The notes: generated by a model from the sequence alone, not told the origin. A DNA stretch of 64,000 nt from CAYTAU01 sp964442075 (GCA_964442075.1 CAYTWH010000013.1:18450-82449), one strand, 5' to 3'; positions 56,750-63,921 are shown, numbered from the stretch's first letter. Numbers and translations: made by a program.

Positions 56750-56786
56750 CCATATTATACCGAATTGCATTTATTAATATTTAAAA
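56750..56786. repeat. Left 37-bp direct repeat flanking the racemase-like gene
   Basis: The 37 bases from CCATATTATACCGA to ATTAATATTTAAAA recur at 57736-57772 in the same orientation with two mismatches. This copy ends ten bases before the TTG start of the racemase-like gene. Confidence 0.9.
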
Positions 56787-56795
56787 CCATTTATT

Positions 56796-57689
56796 TTGAC
56801 ATCACTTTCTAAGTTATATTCCGATATATACCATATTTATGTTATTGGCGATTTTGGCAGAGTAGCTACGTATGAGTTTTGTAACAAATTTGTTGAATCA
56901 GAAAAACAAATGATTGAGAATATTCTTGGTCATAATGATTTTTATGATGAGTACCGGAAAACAATGATTACTGTAAATTCGTATTTACCTTTAATAAAAG
57001 AGGAACAGATTAATAAATTAAAAACACAATCAGGTTTTTTGGATGATAGTATTCTTATTGGGTTTCCTGATGGAATGACAATTGATGACGTAATTAATAA
57101 GTTTTGTGTTATGCTAATTTCATTTTTATTGAGTTCAGAGCAAATATCCAAATCCAAAATTATTACTTTACCATGCAATACATTATCACCTGCTCTAATT
57201 AAAATAGAGGAAATATTTAATAATCATGACCAACTGAAAAAGATTATAAAGAATAATAAAATCAGTATTTCTGAAAAAGAAATATTATATATACTGAATA
57301 ATAAACGCATTAAATATATTACTGTTGCTGAGGCTGTAATAACTCACCTTACAAATAAAAACTACAAATATGTTCTACCTTTGGGAACAAGTGATATTTC
57401 TAAAATTTATTCTTATGAATCATCCAGAAGTACAAAAGAGATTAAGGTATTAAGTGCAAGTAAAAATTTGCAAAAAAATGTTTTTAGTGCCATAAAAGCC
57501 TGCATTAAAAACTCCGAAAATGAAATAGAACATTTTAAACATGCTATTATTAATGAAATAAAAGAATATGAACAACAATACAATAGCCCGGTAGCAATTG
57601 TTGAAGCCTGCACTGATCTTAATCTTGGAATTGGATATAATTCATTAAATTTATATGCAGATTATCTTGCAAAACATATATATATGTAG
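56796..57689 (+). CDS. Divergent Asp/Glu racemase-superfamily protein
   Basis: The 297-residue protein resembles aspartate/glutamate racemases. Its N-terminal IYVIGDFGRVATYEFCNKFVE follows the family pattern GxxGxxAT-x-x-F, the first catalytic Cys motif reads LPCNT (Cys127) and the second ACTDL (Cys272). The usual spacing between the cysteines is shorter, so there is an insertion of roughly 30-40 residues. The family interconverts D- and L-amino acids, such as for peptidoglycan, or related hydantoin/maleate substrates; the substrate is unknown. The start is TTG; no earlier ATG is in frame. The gene is a singleton between direct repeats. Confidence 0.7.
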   Translation: MTSLSKLYSDIYHIYVIGDFGRVATYEFCNKFVESEKQMIENILGHNDFYDEYRKTMITVNSYLPLIKEEQINKLKTQSGFLDDSILIGFPDGMTIDDVINKFCVMLISFLLSSEQISKSKIITLPCNTLSPALIKIEEIFNNHDQLKKIIKNNKISISEKEILYILNNKRIKYITVAEAVITHLTNKNYKYVLPLGTSDISKIYSYESSRSTKEIKVLSASKNLQKNVFSAIKACIKNSENEIEHFKHAIINEIKEYEQQYNSPVAIVEACTDLNLGIGYNSLNLYADYLAKHIYM

Positions 57690-57735
57690 GAAATAAAATT
57701 TGGATTTGGCTTACAAGATTGGAAATAAAAAATTA

Positions 57736-57772
57736 CCATATTATACCGAGTTGCATTCATTAATATTTAAAA
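57736..57772. repeat. Right 37-bp direct repeat flanking the racemase-like gene
   Basis: Same orientation as the copy at 56750-56786, with two mismatches in 37. It overlaps the last codons of the histidine kinase gene, including its stop. Confidence 0.9.
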
Positions 57773-59914
57773 GTATCGTTTTATCAATGAAAGTAATTCA
57801 TTTGCTTTTATAGGTTTTGGCAAATAATCATTGCAGCCGCTATCAATTGCTTTTTCCTTGTCGCCTTGCATAGCATAAGCTGTTTGTGCAATTATAATTA
57901 CGTCTTTGTTAAATTCCCTGATTTGTCTGGTAGCTTCATAGCCATTCATCACTGGCATCAGAATATCCATCAGTACTAAATCAATGTCGGGATTATTAAG
58001 GCATGCTTCAACCGCTTCTTTTCCCTCTCTTGCAACCATAATATCGCATGCGAATTGCTGAATAACTACAGAAATTAGTTTTTCTGATGTTTCATCATCT
58101 TCAACAATTAATATTTTCAAATTGTTTATAGGAGTCTCTTCTACCTGAGACAAAATTTCTTTTTTAGTGCTATTTTCTTTTATTTTTTCTGTTTGGTATG
58201 GGATAGTAAAATAAAAGCTGCTTCCTTTTCCCGGCTCTGATTCTACCCAAATTTCCCCACCAAGCATTTCTACATAAGCTTTGCTGATTGATAATCCTAA
58301 GCCTGCTCCCTGATACGCATTTTTATCGGCAATATCGGCCTGAATAAATCGTTCAAAAATGGCTTTTTGTCGGTCTTTTAGAACACCAATACCGGTATCT
58401 TTTACATAAAACTCAATGTATTTTCCCTTTGTGATATAACCAATTTCTATTGAACCTTTTTCGCTATACTTAATGGCATTTTTTACAAGGTTTGTAAGTA
58501 TTGCAAAAACTTTTTCGCGATCGGTTTCTATAATGGCTTCGTTTAAAGGCAAAGAATTTTTGTATGTCAACTGCATCCCTTTTTTTTCAATCTCGTTTTT
58601 AAAAAAGTTATAAATGTATTCTATTTGCTTGTTAATATTTGATTCCTGTATATTAACTTCCATTAATCCTGATTCAATTTTTGAAATACTAATAATATCA
58701 TTGATAATGTTAAGCATTCGTTCTCCGCTACTTTCTATAATAGTAATATATTCTTCTTGCTCATCGCCAGAAAGACCAGGCTCTTTCAATAATTTGGAAA
58801 AACCCATAATGCCATTCATAGGTGTGCGTATTTCGTGGCTCATATTGGCAAGAAAGGCTGATTTTAATCTGTCGCTTTCTTCGGCTTTATCTTTAGATAT
58901 TATAAGTTCATCATTTTGCGTTTTTAATTTAGATTGGCTTTTTTGAAGTTCCAATTCTGCTTGTTTGCGTTCTGTGATATCATCCACGAATGCGGTTCCG
59001 AATTTGACATTTCCCTCAGCATCTCTAATCCCAATAGCATTGACGAATACATTAATCTCCTCACCGTTCTTGCGTATATATTTTTTCTCCATGAAAAAAT
59101 CTGTCGTTTCCAAAGAAAACATGTCCTGAAAGAGCTTTTTGTTTTTAGGGTGGTCATTTGGATGTGTCACATCAAAAAATGAAAGTCCCACAAGCTCTTC
59201 TTTGGAATAACCTACCATCTGTTCATATTCCGGATTTGTCGTGATAAAATTGCCAAGCATGTCAACAGTGCATATTCCAATGGGTGATGAATTGATTATT
59301 TGATTCAATTTCTTTTCGTTTATCTGTAGCGCTTCTTCTGCCTGCTTGCGCTCAATAACGTGACCTATGCGTTCAGCTACAGCATCAATGAGCAGTCTTT
59401 CTTCTTTAAGGAAAGGTCCTTGGTCAATATCAGGCATTTTTTCTAGATAACAAATTTCTATAATACCTACATTCTTTCCATCAACTTTGATATTACTGCT
59501 TTGCATCCAGTCAGTTTTCTTGAAGTTTGGTTTTTTGTATTCAATTCCATCTATTATAATCCGGCAAACAGCAATTTCGGGATATTGCCAGGAAGCAGGA
59601 ACCAGGCTAATAACTTTAGGTAAAATTTCTTCTATCGATATATCTGGGATTTCTATAATTTTTGAAATACCATAAAGACAATTAAGTTCTTTTAATCTTT
59701 CGTTTAGGACAAATTTTGCCTGTTTAAGCTCGTCGTTGGTAGCTTTTATTTCTTCGTTTTGTGTAAGGTATTCTTCGTTAAGTGATGCGTATTCTTTGTT
59801 GGAAATTACTAATTCTCCAACATATTCGGATTTATCGACTTCTTTCTGTGCAGATTTTGATTTAAGAATTTCTATTTGCTTTTCTAATTCTATATAAGTT
59901 GGTTTATTTTTCAT
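57767..59914 (-). CDS. Hybrid sensor histidine kinase/response regulator (GAF-PAS-HisKA-HATPase-REC)
   Basis: This 715-residue cytosolic protein has an N-terminal coiled coil (1 to about 75), a GAF-like domain (about 75-200, ending EERLLIDAVAERIGHVIERK), a PAS domain with PAC (about 205-325) and a HisKA dimerisation domain with His360 in FLANMSHEIRTPMNG. The HATPase domain follows (NLVKNAIKYS, DTGIGVLKD, GAGLGLSISK), then a receiver with phospho-Asp650 in LVLMDILMPVMNG. No membrane helix, so it senses an internal signal. No cognate regulator is adjacent. Upstream lies a promoter and hairpin (60067-60187). Confidence 0.95.
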   Translation of the reverse strand: MKNKPTYIELEKQIEILKSKSAQKEVDKSEYVGELVISNKEYASLNEEYLTQNEEIKATNDELKQAKFVLNERLKELNCLYGISKIIEIPDISIEEILPKVISLVPASWQYPEIAVCRIIIDGIEYKKPNFKKTDWMQSSNIKVDGKNVGIIEICYLEKMPDIDQGPFLKEERLLIDAVAERIGHVIERKQAEEALQINEKKLNQIINSSPIGICTVDMLGNFITTNPEYEQMVGYSKEELVGLSFFDVTHPNDHPKNKKLFQDMFSLETTDFFMEKKYIRKNGEEINVFVNAIGIRDAEGNVKFGTAFVDDITERKQAELELQKSQSKLKTQNDELIISKDKAEESDRLKSAFLANMSHEIRTPMNGIMGFSKLLKEPGLSGDEQEEYITIIESSGERMLNIINDIISISKIESGLMEVNIQESNINKQIEYIYNFFKNEIEKKGMQLTYKNSLPLNEAIIETDREKVFAILTNLVKNAIKYSEKGSIEIGYITKGKYIEFYVKDTGIGVLKDRQKAIFERFIQADIADKNAYQGAGLGLSISKAYVEMLGGEIWVESEPGKGSSFYFTIPYQTEKIKENSTKKEILSQVEETPINNLKILIVEDDETSEKLISVVIQQFACDIMVAREGKEAVEACLNNPDIDLVLMDILMPVMNGYEATRQIREFNKDVIIIAQTAYAMQGDKEKAIDSGCNDYLPKPIKANELLSLIKRYF

Positions 59915-60066
59915 AATTGTTTTTTGAATTGGTCAACACCCCACTAAAATGCAGTAGTGTTTTTTATATCTATTATAGTTACAAGTGTTTATTTTTTCAA
60001 AGGTAATAAAAAGAAAAGAAAAATTGGCAATTCTTATTTAATAATATCAAAAAGTAAATTGGCAAT

Positions 60067-60150
60067 AAAAAAAAGCCTGACATTACGCCAGGCTCACAAT
60101 CCATTATTAACTAAAAAACCTATTGTTATGAGAAAACAAAAGATTAATTA
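60067..60150 (-). ncRNA. Candidate small RNA or attenuated leader upstream of the hybrid kinase
   Basis: A consensus promoter at 60187-60157 would start a minus-strand transcript near 60150. About 55 bases later a hairpin (AGCCTG with CAGGCT, 9-base loop, 60094-60074) is followed by seven or more T on that strand (60073-60067), a rho-independent terminator. The result is an 80-85 base RNA without a reading frame, or a terminated leader for the kinase gene 150 bases further on. Inferred from sequence only. Confidence 0.4.
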
Positions 60151-60156
60151 CCAATA

Positions 60157-60187
60157 CAAAGATAGTAAAATAAAATGGATTTCCAAA
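60157..60187 (-). promoter_or_regulatory. Consensus promoter upstream of the hybrid kinase
   Basis: On the minus strand TTTG (60187-60184), exactly 19 bases, then TATCTTTG (60164-60157): a full match to the Bacteroidota consensus. Confidence 0.65.
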
Positions 60188-60256
60188 AAAAACATCCAAT
60201 GTTTTTAAGACATCAGATGTTTGTATATGTTTTACCACACACGCAGGATATAAATC

Positions 60257-60290
60257 CCATTAACCACCAGAAAGGATTCTGGTAGCTGGG
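60257..60290. other. Stable intergenic stem-loop
   Basis: ACCAGAA (60266-60272) pairs with TTCTGGT (60277-60283) around an AGGA tetraloop, extended by CCCA/TGGG pairing outside an internal bulge. On the plus strand it is followed by an A-run, so it is not a terminator in either direction; function unknown. Confidence 0.5.
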
Positions 60291-60410
60291 CAATAAAAAA
60301 AACAAAATAGCACCTAAAGCTTAAATCAAAAGACAAAAAAATAAAGTCAAAAATTAAAAATAAATATAAATAATGTGATAATTCGTAAATGTGCTAATTA
60401 GCTAATTAAC

Positions 60411-60713
60411 TTATTCTGTTTTCTCATCGTTTACTTCCACTACTTCTTTGTTTATTGCTTTGTCTATTGCTGCACGTAATTGAAGAAGTTCTTCTGTGTT
60501 AAAGTAGTTTGTAGACTCCCATTTGTCGTCTTTTTTATAAACTTTTTCTATTTTAAAGTTTTTTTCGGTGTATTCGCCGTATTTACCTTCTTTTTTGTTT
60601 TCCCAAACAGTTACTTTAGATTTCCCAACAGTGTAGGTAGATTTTGGTTTGTTTTGTGCATTCGCCGTAATAGCAAATACTGTAAGTGCAATAATTAAGA
60701 TTAGGCTTTTCAT
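60411..60713 (-). CDS. Small secreted protein of unknown function
   Basis: A 100-residue protein, not recognised, with a signal peptide (residues 1-19, ending ANAQ). The mature part is short, charged and probably beta-rich (STYTVGKSKVTVWENKKEGKYGEYTEKNFKIEKVYKKDDKWESTNYF), then a helical end with DEKTE. It is separated from the next upstream gene by a hairpin terminator. Confidence 0.7.
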   Translation of the reverse strand: MKSLILIIALTVFAITANAQNKPKSTYTVGKSKVTVWENKKEGKYGEYTEKNFKIEKVYKKDDKWESTNYFNTEELLQLRAAIDKAINKEVVEVNDEKTE

Positions 60714-60773
60714 ATTTTTTGGTTTTTATATTTTAAATTTTTAAAAATGAATTAATAAAAAATATAACATACA

Positions 60774-60795
60774 ACAAGGGGATTAATCCCCTTGT
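60774..60795 (-). terminator. Perfect palindromic hairpin after the 201-residue gene
   Basis: A 22-base perfect palindrome around GGGGATTAATCCCC lies 15 bases past the stop of the 201-residue gene. Its core resembles the rplQ terminator. There is no long T-run, so termination efficiency is uncertain. Confidence 0.55.
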
Positions 60796-60810
60796 TTAAG
60801 TACTTTTCTT

Positions 60811-61416
60811 TTAAATAGAAACTTGCATTATTGCGCTACGCTTACCTACTTCGGTATCGCCAATAATAAATACTGCATAATACTCTGTGCCGTTTACCAT
60901 AGGTTCGTTATCTACATAAGGGCTGCGAGTGTCGGTAGCCAAATATGTATAGTCGGCTGCATCGGGGCGTTGGCGGTAAATGTTTACACCATCAAAATAA
61001 TCTTGCAAACCAAAACTTAATTCCCATCCATGAGCTTTTTGTGTTAGCTTAAGTAAAGGCATTGCATTTTCTTCGTCCATTTCTTTTTCTGGACCAATAA
61101 TACCAAACTCACGTCCTATATCTTCGGTATAGTCGAAGTCGGCTTTAATTACGTTTGCAATTTTTCTACAGGTTTTCTCAATTGCCTTACGGTCTTTTTC
61201 CGATTTTTTAAATTGCGCCAGCTTTGCGTTAAGTATCTCCAGTTCTATTGCCATATCCTCTTTGAAAACATCTGCCTGCGGTTGGGCAATTTTTATTTGT
61301 TCCTCATTAATACCATAGTGATTTACATATTTGGTCAATTTTTTTAAAAAATTAAGCAACCATGCTATAAATTCCATTTTGTTACTGGGAATATAATCTC
61401 CCTTTTTGTTTTTCAT
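60811..61416 (-). CDS. Conserved-looking cytosolic protein with C-terminal fibronectin-III-like strand pattern
   Basis: The 201-residue protein, not assigned to a named family, has no signal peptide. Residues about 1-110 are helical and charged (EFIAWLLNFLKKLTKYVNHYGIN, LEILNAKLAQFKKSEKDRKAIEKTCRKIANVIKADF). Residues about 125-200 look like a beta-sandwich (WELSFGLQDYFDGVNIYRQRPDAADYTYLATDTRSPYVDNEPMVNGTEYYAVFII). It is 31 bases downstream of the heptad-repeat ORF on the same strand, so the two may be co-transcribed. Confidence 0.7.
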   Translation of the reverse strand: MKNKKGDYIPSNKMEFIAWLLNFLKKLTKYVNHYGINEEQIKIAQPQADVFKEDMAIELEILNAKLAQFKKSEKDRKAIEKTCRKIANVIKADFDYTEDIGREFGIIGPEKEMDEENAMPLLKLTQKAHGWELSFGLQDYFDGVNIYRQRPDAADYTYLATDTRSPYVDNEPMVNGTEYYAVFIIGDTEVGKRSAIMQVSI

Positions 61417-61447
61417 AATTTAAGTTTTTAATGATTTATATTTATAT

Positions 61448-61888
61448 TTATTTAATATTGACATACTTATTGATTTGTTGTTGCCCAAAAAATGACTTTT
61501 CGGGCACCAAATATGACTTTTCGGCACCGTTCACTACCCTATCGGGCACGGGAGAAGAGCCAAGGGGCACGATAGAAGAGCCAAGGGGCACGGTAGAAGA
61601 GCCAAGGGGCACGGTAGAAGAGCCATCGGGCACGGTAGAAGAGCCATCGGGCACGATAGAAGAGCCAAGGGGCACGATAGAAGAGCCAACGGACACGGCA
61701 AGGGGCCTATCGGTACCGAATAATAAGTTTTTGGGTTGTTTGTTGGGTTTCGGCATACTGCCGAAAATATTTTTTAGCTTATAAAGCCCCCCTACGCTGT
61801 CAAGGGTTTCGAGAGGTCTACCCAAAAAGAGCAGGGCATCCCGATAGCTATTAAGAGGGTTTTGTGGTGTAATGTTATCGGGATTCAT
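61448..61888 (-). CDS. Heptad-repeat ORF, second locus
   Basis: This 146-residue ORF, not recognised, starts MNPDNITPQNPLNSYRDALL at ATG 61888. A TTG at 61924 is in frame, but the same promoter/ATG layout as the left locus favours 61888. Residues about 75-130 are heptads G-S-S-[IT]-V-P-[LD] coded by 21-bp units, ending with two degenerate heptads (GAEKSYL, VPEKSFF) and QQQINKYVNIK. No signal peptide. The opposite strand is also open over 117 codons because of the array, so the coding strand rests on the start context and the upstream non-repeat part. Confidence 0.55.
   Translation of the reverse strand: MNPDNITPQNPLNSYRDALLFLGRPLETLDSVGGLYKLKNIFGSMPKPNKQPKNLLFGTDRPLAVSVGSSIVPLGSSIVPDGSSTVPDGSSTVPLGSSTVPLGSSIVPLGSSPVPDRVVNGAEKSYLVPEKSFFGQQQINKYVNIK
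61482..61691 (-). repeat. 21-bp tandem array 2, ten units
   Basis: Seven well-conserved 21-base units (61545-61691; core GTAGAAGAGCCAAGG) follow three degenerate ones (61482-61544) in the same phase. The degenerate units contain CCCAAAAAATGACTTTTCGG, close to the core of array 1. There are no spacers. Confidence 0.9.
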
Positions 61889-61892
61889 TTTG

Positions 61893-61924
61893 TAAAGATA
61901 TAAAATAAAAATTGAAAATAACAA
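61893..61924 (-). promoter_or_regulatory. Putative promoter of the second heptad-repeat ORF
   Basis: On the minus strand TTG (61924-61922), a 21-base spacer and TATCTTTA (61900-61893), then four bases to the ATG at 61888. This is the same arrangement as at 289-255. Confidence 0.45.
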
Positions 61925-61961
61925 AAAACATTAAGGAAAAAAATAAGTAGCCTCACCCCAA

Positions 61962-61980
61962 CCCTCTCCAAAGGAGAGGG
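61962..61980 (+). terminator. GC-rich hairpin with T-run
   Basis: CCCTCTCC and GGAGAGGG form a perfect 8-bp stem with an AAA loop, followed by AGTTTTT on the plus strand. It is preceded by CCTCACCCCAA. It is unusually GC-rich for this window and looks like a dispersed intergenic element. Confidence 0.55.
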
Positions 61981-61997
61981 AGTTTTTGACTTTGGCT

Positions 61998-62038
61998 ATG
62001 CTTGTTGCTTGTTAAAGGCATGAAAAAGCAGCAAGCAT
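61998..62038 (+). terminator. Long hairpin with T-run
   Basis: A 13-bp stem (ATGCTTGTTGCTT with AAGCAGCAAGCAT, one G-T pair) closes a 15-base loop and is followed by CTTTTTG on the plus strand. Confidence 0.5.
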
Positions 62039-62065
62039 CTTTTTGTTTATCTGCTAAACTGAAAA

Positions 62066-62099
62066 AACCCTTAAGGAATGTATGAAAACCTTAAGGGTT
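62066..62099 (-). terminator. Terminator of the receiver-protein operon
   Basis: AACCCTTAAGG and CCTTAAGGGTT form a perfect 11-bp stem with a 12-base loop. On the minus strand it ends in a run of T, 90 bases after the stop of the receiver gene. The neighbouring bases to 62188 hold nothing else. Confidence 0.75.
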
Positions 62100-62188
62100 A
62101 ATATTAATTATTAAAAAAATTATATCCTTATGACAAGACATAATATGCAAATATATATAATATTAAATTATTTTGCAAATAATTAAGG

Positions 62189-62737
62189 TTAACCAAATAT
62201 TTTGGGTCCAAAATAAAAAAATGTTGCCAATATTAATACAAGTACAAAAAATACTGATATTGTAATATTAAAATTTTTTCTTTTTTTTCTCGACAATTTT
62301 TTTAAAAGTAAATATCTAATAGTTCGTGTTAGTTTTTTAAGTGCTAAATAATTATTTTTTACAATATATTCATTAACCCCTAATTTTAAAATTTTAACGG
62401 TTGTTTCAATGCTTTTTTGTTCCGAAAGCATAATTACTTTGCTTTTTGGGCTTTTGTCACGTATTTTTTTTAATACATCAAGTCCGGTCATGTCACCAAG
62501 GCTATAATCAAGTATTACTATATCGGGATTTTGATTAATATTATTTACACATTCTGTACCATTAGAAAACAATTTAATATTACTATATCCCTTATTTTGA
62601 AGTTGAAATTTAATTAAACGTAGAAACATTATATTATCTTCTACAACAAAAATTAAGGAATTTTTTACACTTTGTATCATTTGTATCATACGTATAGCAT
62701 TATTTAATTGCAATTTAACCGACTTACCTAAAGACAT
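62189..62737 (-). CDS. Receiver-domain protein with C-terminal membrane anchor
   Basis: The 182-residue protein has a CheY-like receiver at about 26-145: acidic pair Glu33-Asp34 (FVVEDN), phospho-acceptor Asp77 (DIVILDYSLGD), Ser in VIMLSE and Lys in EYIVKNN. A basic linker (KKLSRKKRKN) leads to one hydrophobic helix at about 156-178 and a short tail FGPKIFG. There is no DNA-binding or enzyme output domain. Start ATG 62737 overlaps the upstream gene by ten bases; Met17 or Met20 are alternatives. It is the last gene of a secreted/membrane set. Confidence 0.87.
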   Translation of the reverse strand: MSLGKSVKLQLNNAIRMIQMIQSVKNSLIFVVEDNIMFLRLIKFQLQNKGYSNIKLFSNGTECVNNINQNPDIVILDYSLGDMTGLDVLKKIRDKSPKSKVIMLSEQKSIETTVKILKLGVNEYIVKNNYLALKKLTRTIRYLLLKKLSRKKRKNFNITISVFFVLVLILATFFYFGPKIFG

Positions 62738-63435
62738 AATAAAATTGATGTAATTGCAGCAAATCCAATAAAACCAATTACTGAGCCTTTTATAGCGTTT
62801 TTAATTTTTTTATCTTTTGCTGTTGTTTCATATCCCTCTTTATAGAAATTGAAGTAATATTCACTTATCTGATAATCGGATTGGTCATTTGTTAAAATAA
62901 TATCATTGGCAGTAGAATTATCTTGTCCGTATTTGTTATTATTTGTTTTTGCATATAAGTTAATTGCGTGCTTGTTTTGCAAAAATGTTTTTTCAAGCTT
63001 TGGCGTTTTAATACCCGATGTAAAAACATAACTTGTTGGTATAAATGCTCCCCAAAATCCGTAAAAGCCACCGGTAACTCCCATTGCCAAACCACCTATT
63101 GTTGCAAATGGTGCATGATAATTGGCTTTGGCATCTATTACTCCATCTAAAAAATATTTCATTTGTATTTGAGAATAATAATGTCCGTTAAGAGTATCTT
63201 TTTTATACCATGTTAAAGTTTTATTGTCTGAAGTAACAGAAAATACATCTTGTTTGTGAATAGTTTTTAATTTAAACAAAAGCCTGTTGTTACATTTAAT
63301 TTTTACTTTTTCAAATGTAATATCTTCAATTGTACCTTTTATTAATTTTCCGTTAATCAATAAAAGTGTATCTGTATTTTGAGAAAATACCAAACTTGTT
63401 GTAATTACAAGGCTAATTAAAATAAGAGTTTTCAT
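62728..63435 (-). CDS. Secreted or membrane protein of unknown function
   Basis: The 235-residue protein, not recognised, has a signal peptide (1-19, ending LVFSQ) and a beta-rich N-terminal part with a pattern common in Bacteroidota surface proteins (TDTLLLINGKLIKGTIEDITFEKVKIKC). A glycine-rich hydrophobic stretch lies at about 108-135 (ATIGGLAMGVTGGFYGFWGAF) and a hydrophobic C-terminal helix at about 216-235. It overlaps the receiver gene by ten bases, so the two products are probably made together. Confidence 0.75.
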   Translation of the reverse strand: MKTLILISLVITTSLVFSQNTDTLLLINGKLIKGTIEDITFEKVKIKCNNRLLFKLKTIHKQDVFSVTSDNKTLTWYKKDTLNGHYYSQIQMKYFLDGVIDAKANYHAPFATIGGLAMGVTGGFYGFWGAFIPTSYVFTSGIKTPKLEKTFLQNKHAINLYAKTNNNKYGQDNSTANDIILTNDQSDYQISEYYFNFYKEGYETTAKDKKIKNAIKGSVIGFIGFAAITSILLCL

Positions 63436-63456
63436 AATGTTTATTATTATATTTTA

Positions 63457-63921
63457 TTAATTTTTCACAAGGGTTAATTCCTGCATATCAATACTATTTG
63501 TGTTTTCAACAATCTGGCTTTGCGTATGAAGCAATTCGCCTAAATTGGTAATAGTAGCAATTCTGTAATATGCTTTTGATGATAATGGCTTTGTATCTTT
63601 AAAACAAGACAGAATATCAATATTAATTGGAACACCTGTGCCGTTAACATAGCCTATTGTTTTAAAATCAATATCATTTGCAGAACGCTGTATAATATAT
63701 ATACAATCTTCTTTTTGCCCATTGACAAGCCATTTTAAATAAACTGTTTTATTATACAATTGTGCAGTAAACGAAACCAGTGTACTTATTGGTTTGATTT
63801 TGGTTTCAATTTCTTCTGAAGCAAAATTTCTAGTATTTGCCATCTGTGCATTGACAAGATTGAAGCTGATAATTAGTGCCAGAAGAGCTGAGTTTCTAAT
63901 TGTTTTATGTAAAGTTTTCAT
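63457..63921 (-). CDS. Secreted beta-sandwich protein of unknown function
   Basis: The 154-residue protein has an N-terminal signal peptide (about 1-26, ending LVNAQ). The mature part has a fibronectin-III-like strand order (STLVSFTAQLYNKTVYLKWLVNGQKEDCIYIIQRSANDIDFKTIGYVNG, then AYYRIATITNLGE), similar to domains found before type IX secretion tails, but with no clear C-terminal sorting signal. It lies 21 bases upstream of the 235-residue gene in one operon. Confidence 0.75.
   Translation of the reverse strand: MKTLHKTIRNSALLALIISFNLVNAQMANTRNFASEEIETKIKPISTLVSFTAQLYNKTVYLKWLVNGQKEDCIYIIQRSANDIDFKTIGYVNGTGVPINIDILSCFKDTKPLSSKAYYRIATITNLGELLHTQSQIVENTNSIDMQELTLVKN

Larger units (their letters stand above)
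59915..60410. other. Gene-poor region upstream of the hybrid kinase
   Basis: About 500 bases without a convincing protein gene. It holds a minus-strand promoter/terminator pair (60067-60187), a short plus-strand reading frame from ATG at 60128 in a leader-like context, and a stable hairpin near 60257-60290. The rest is AT-rich. Confidence 0.6.

Noticed and set aside
56528..56770. Minus-strand 80-residue ORF upstream of rplY
   Set aside because: It overlaps the rplY promoter and the 37-bp repeat, with no recognisable protein features.
59957..60208. Plus-strand 83-residue ORF
   Set aside because: Composition is Lys/Ser/Ile-rich with no domain or signal, and it crosses a hairpin terminator and a promoter on the other strand. 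Only the ATG at 60128 sits in a leader-like context, and that frame gives 26 residues.
61431..61784. Plus-strand 117-residue ORF with E-E-P-R-G-T heptads
   Set aside because: It is open only because a 21-bp array has no stops in several frames. It lacks a promoter, and the opposite strand has the conserved start context. I keep some doubt because the plus frame is shared with array 1.
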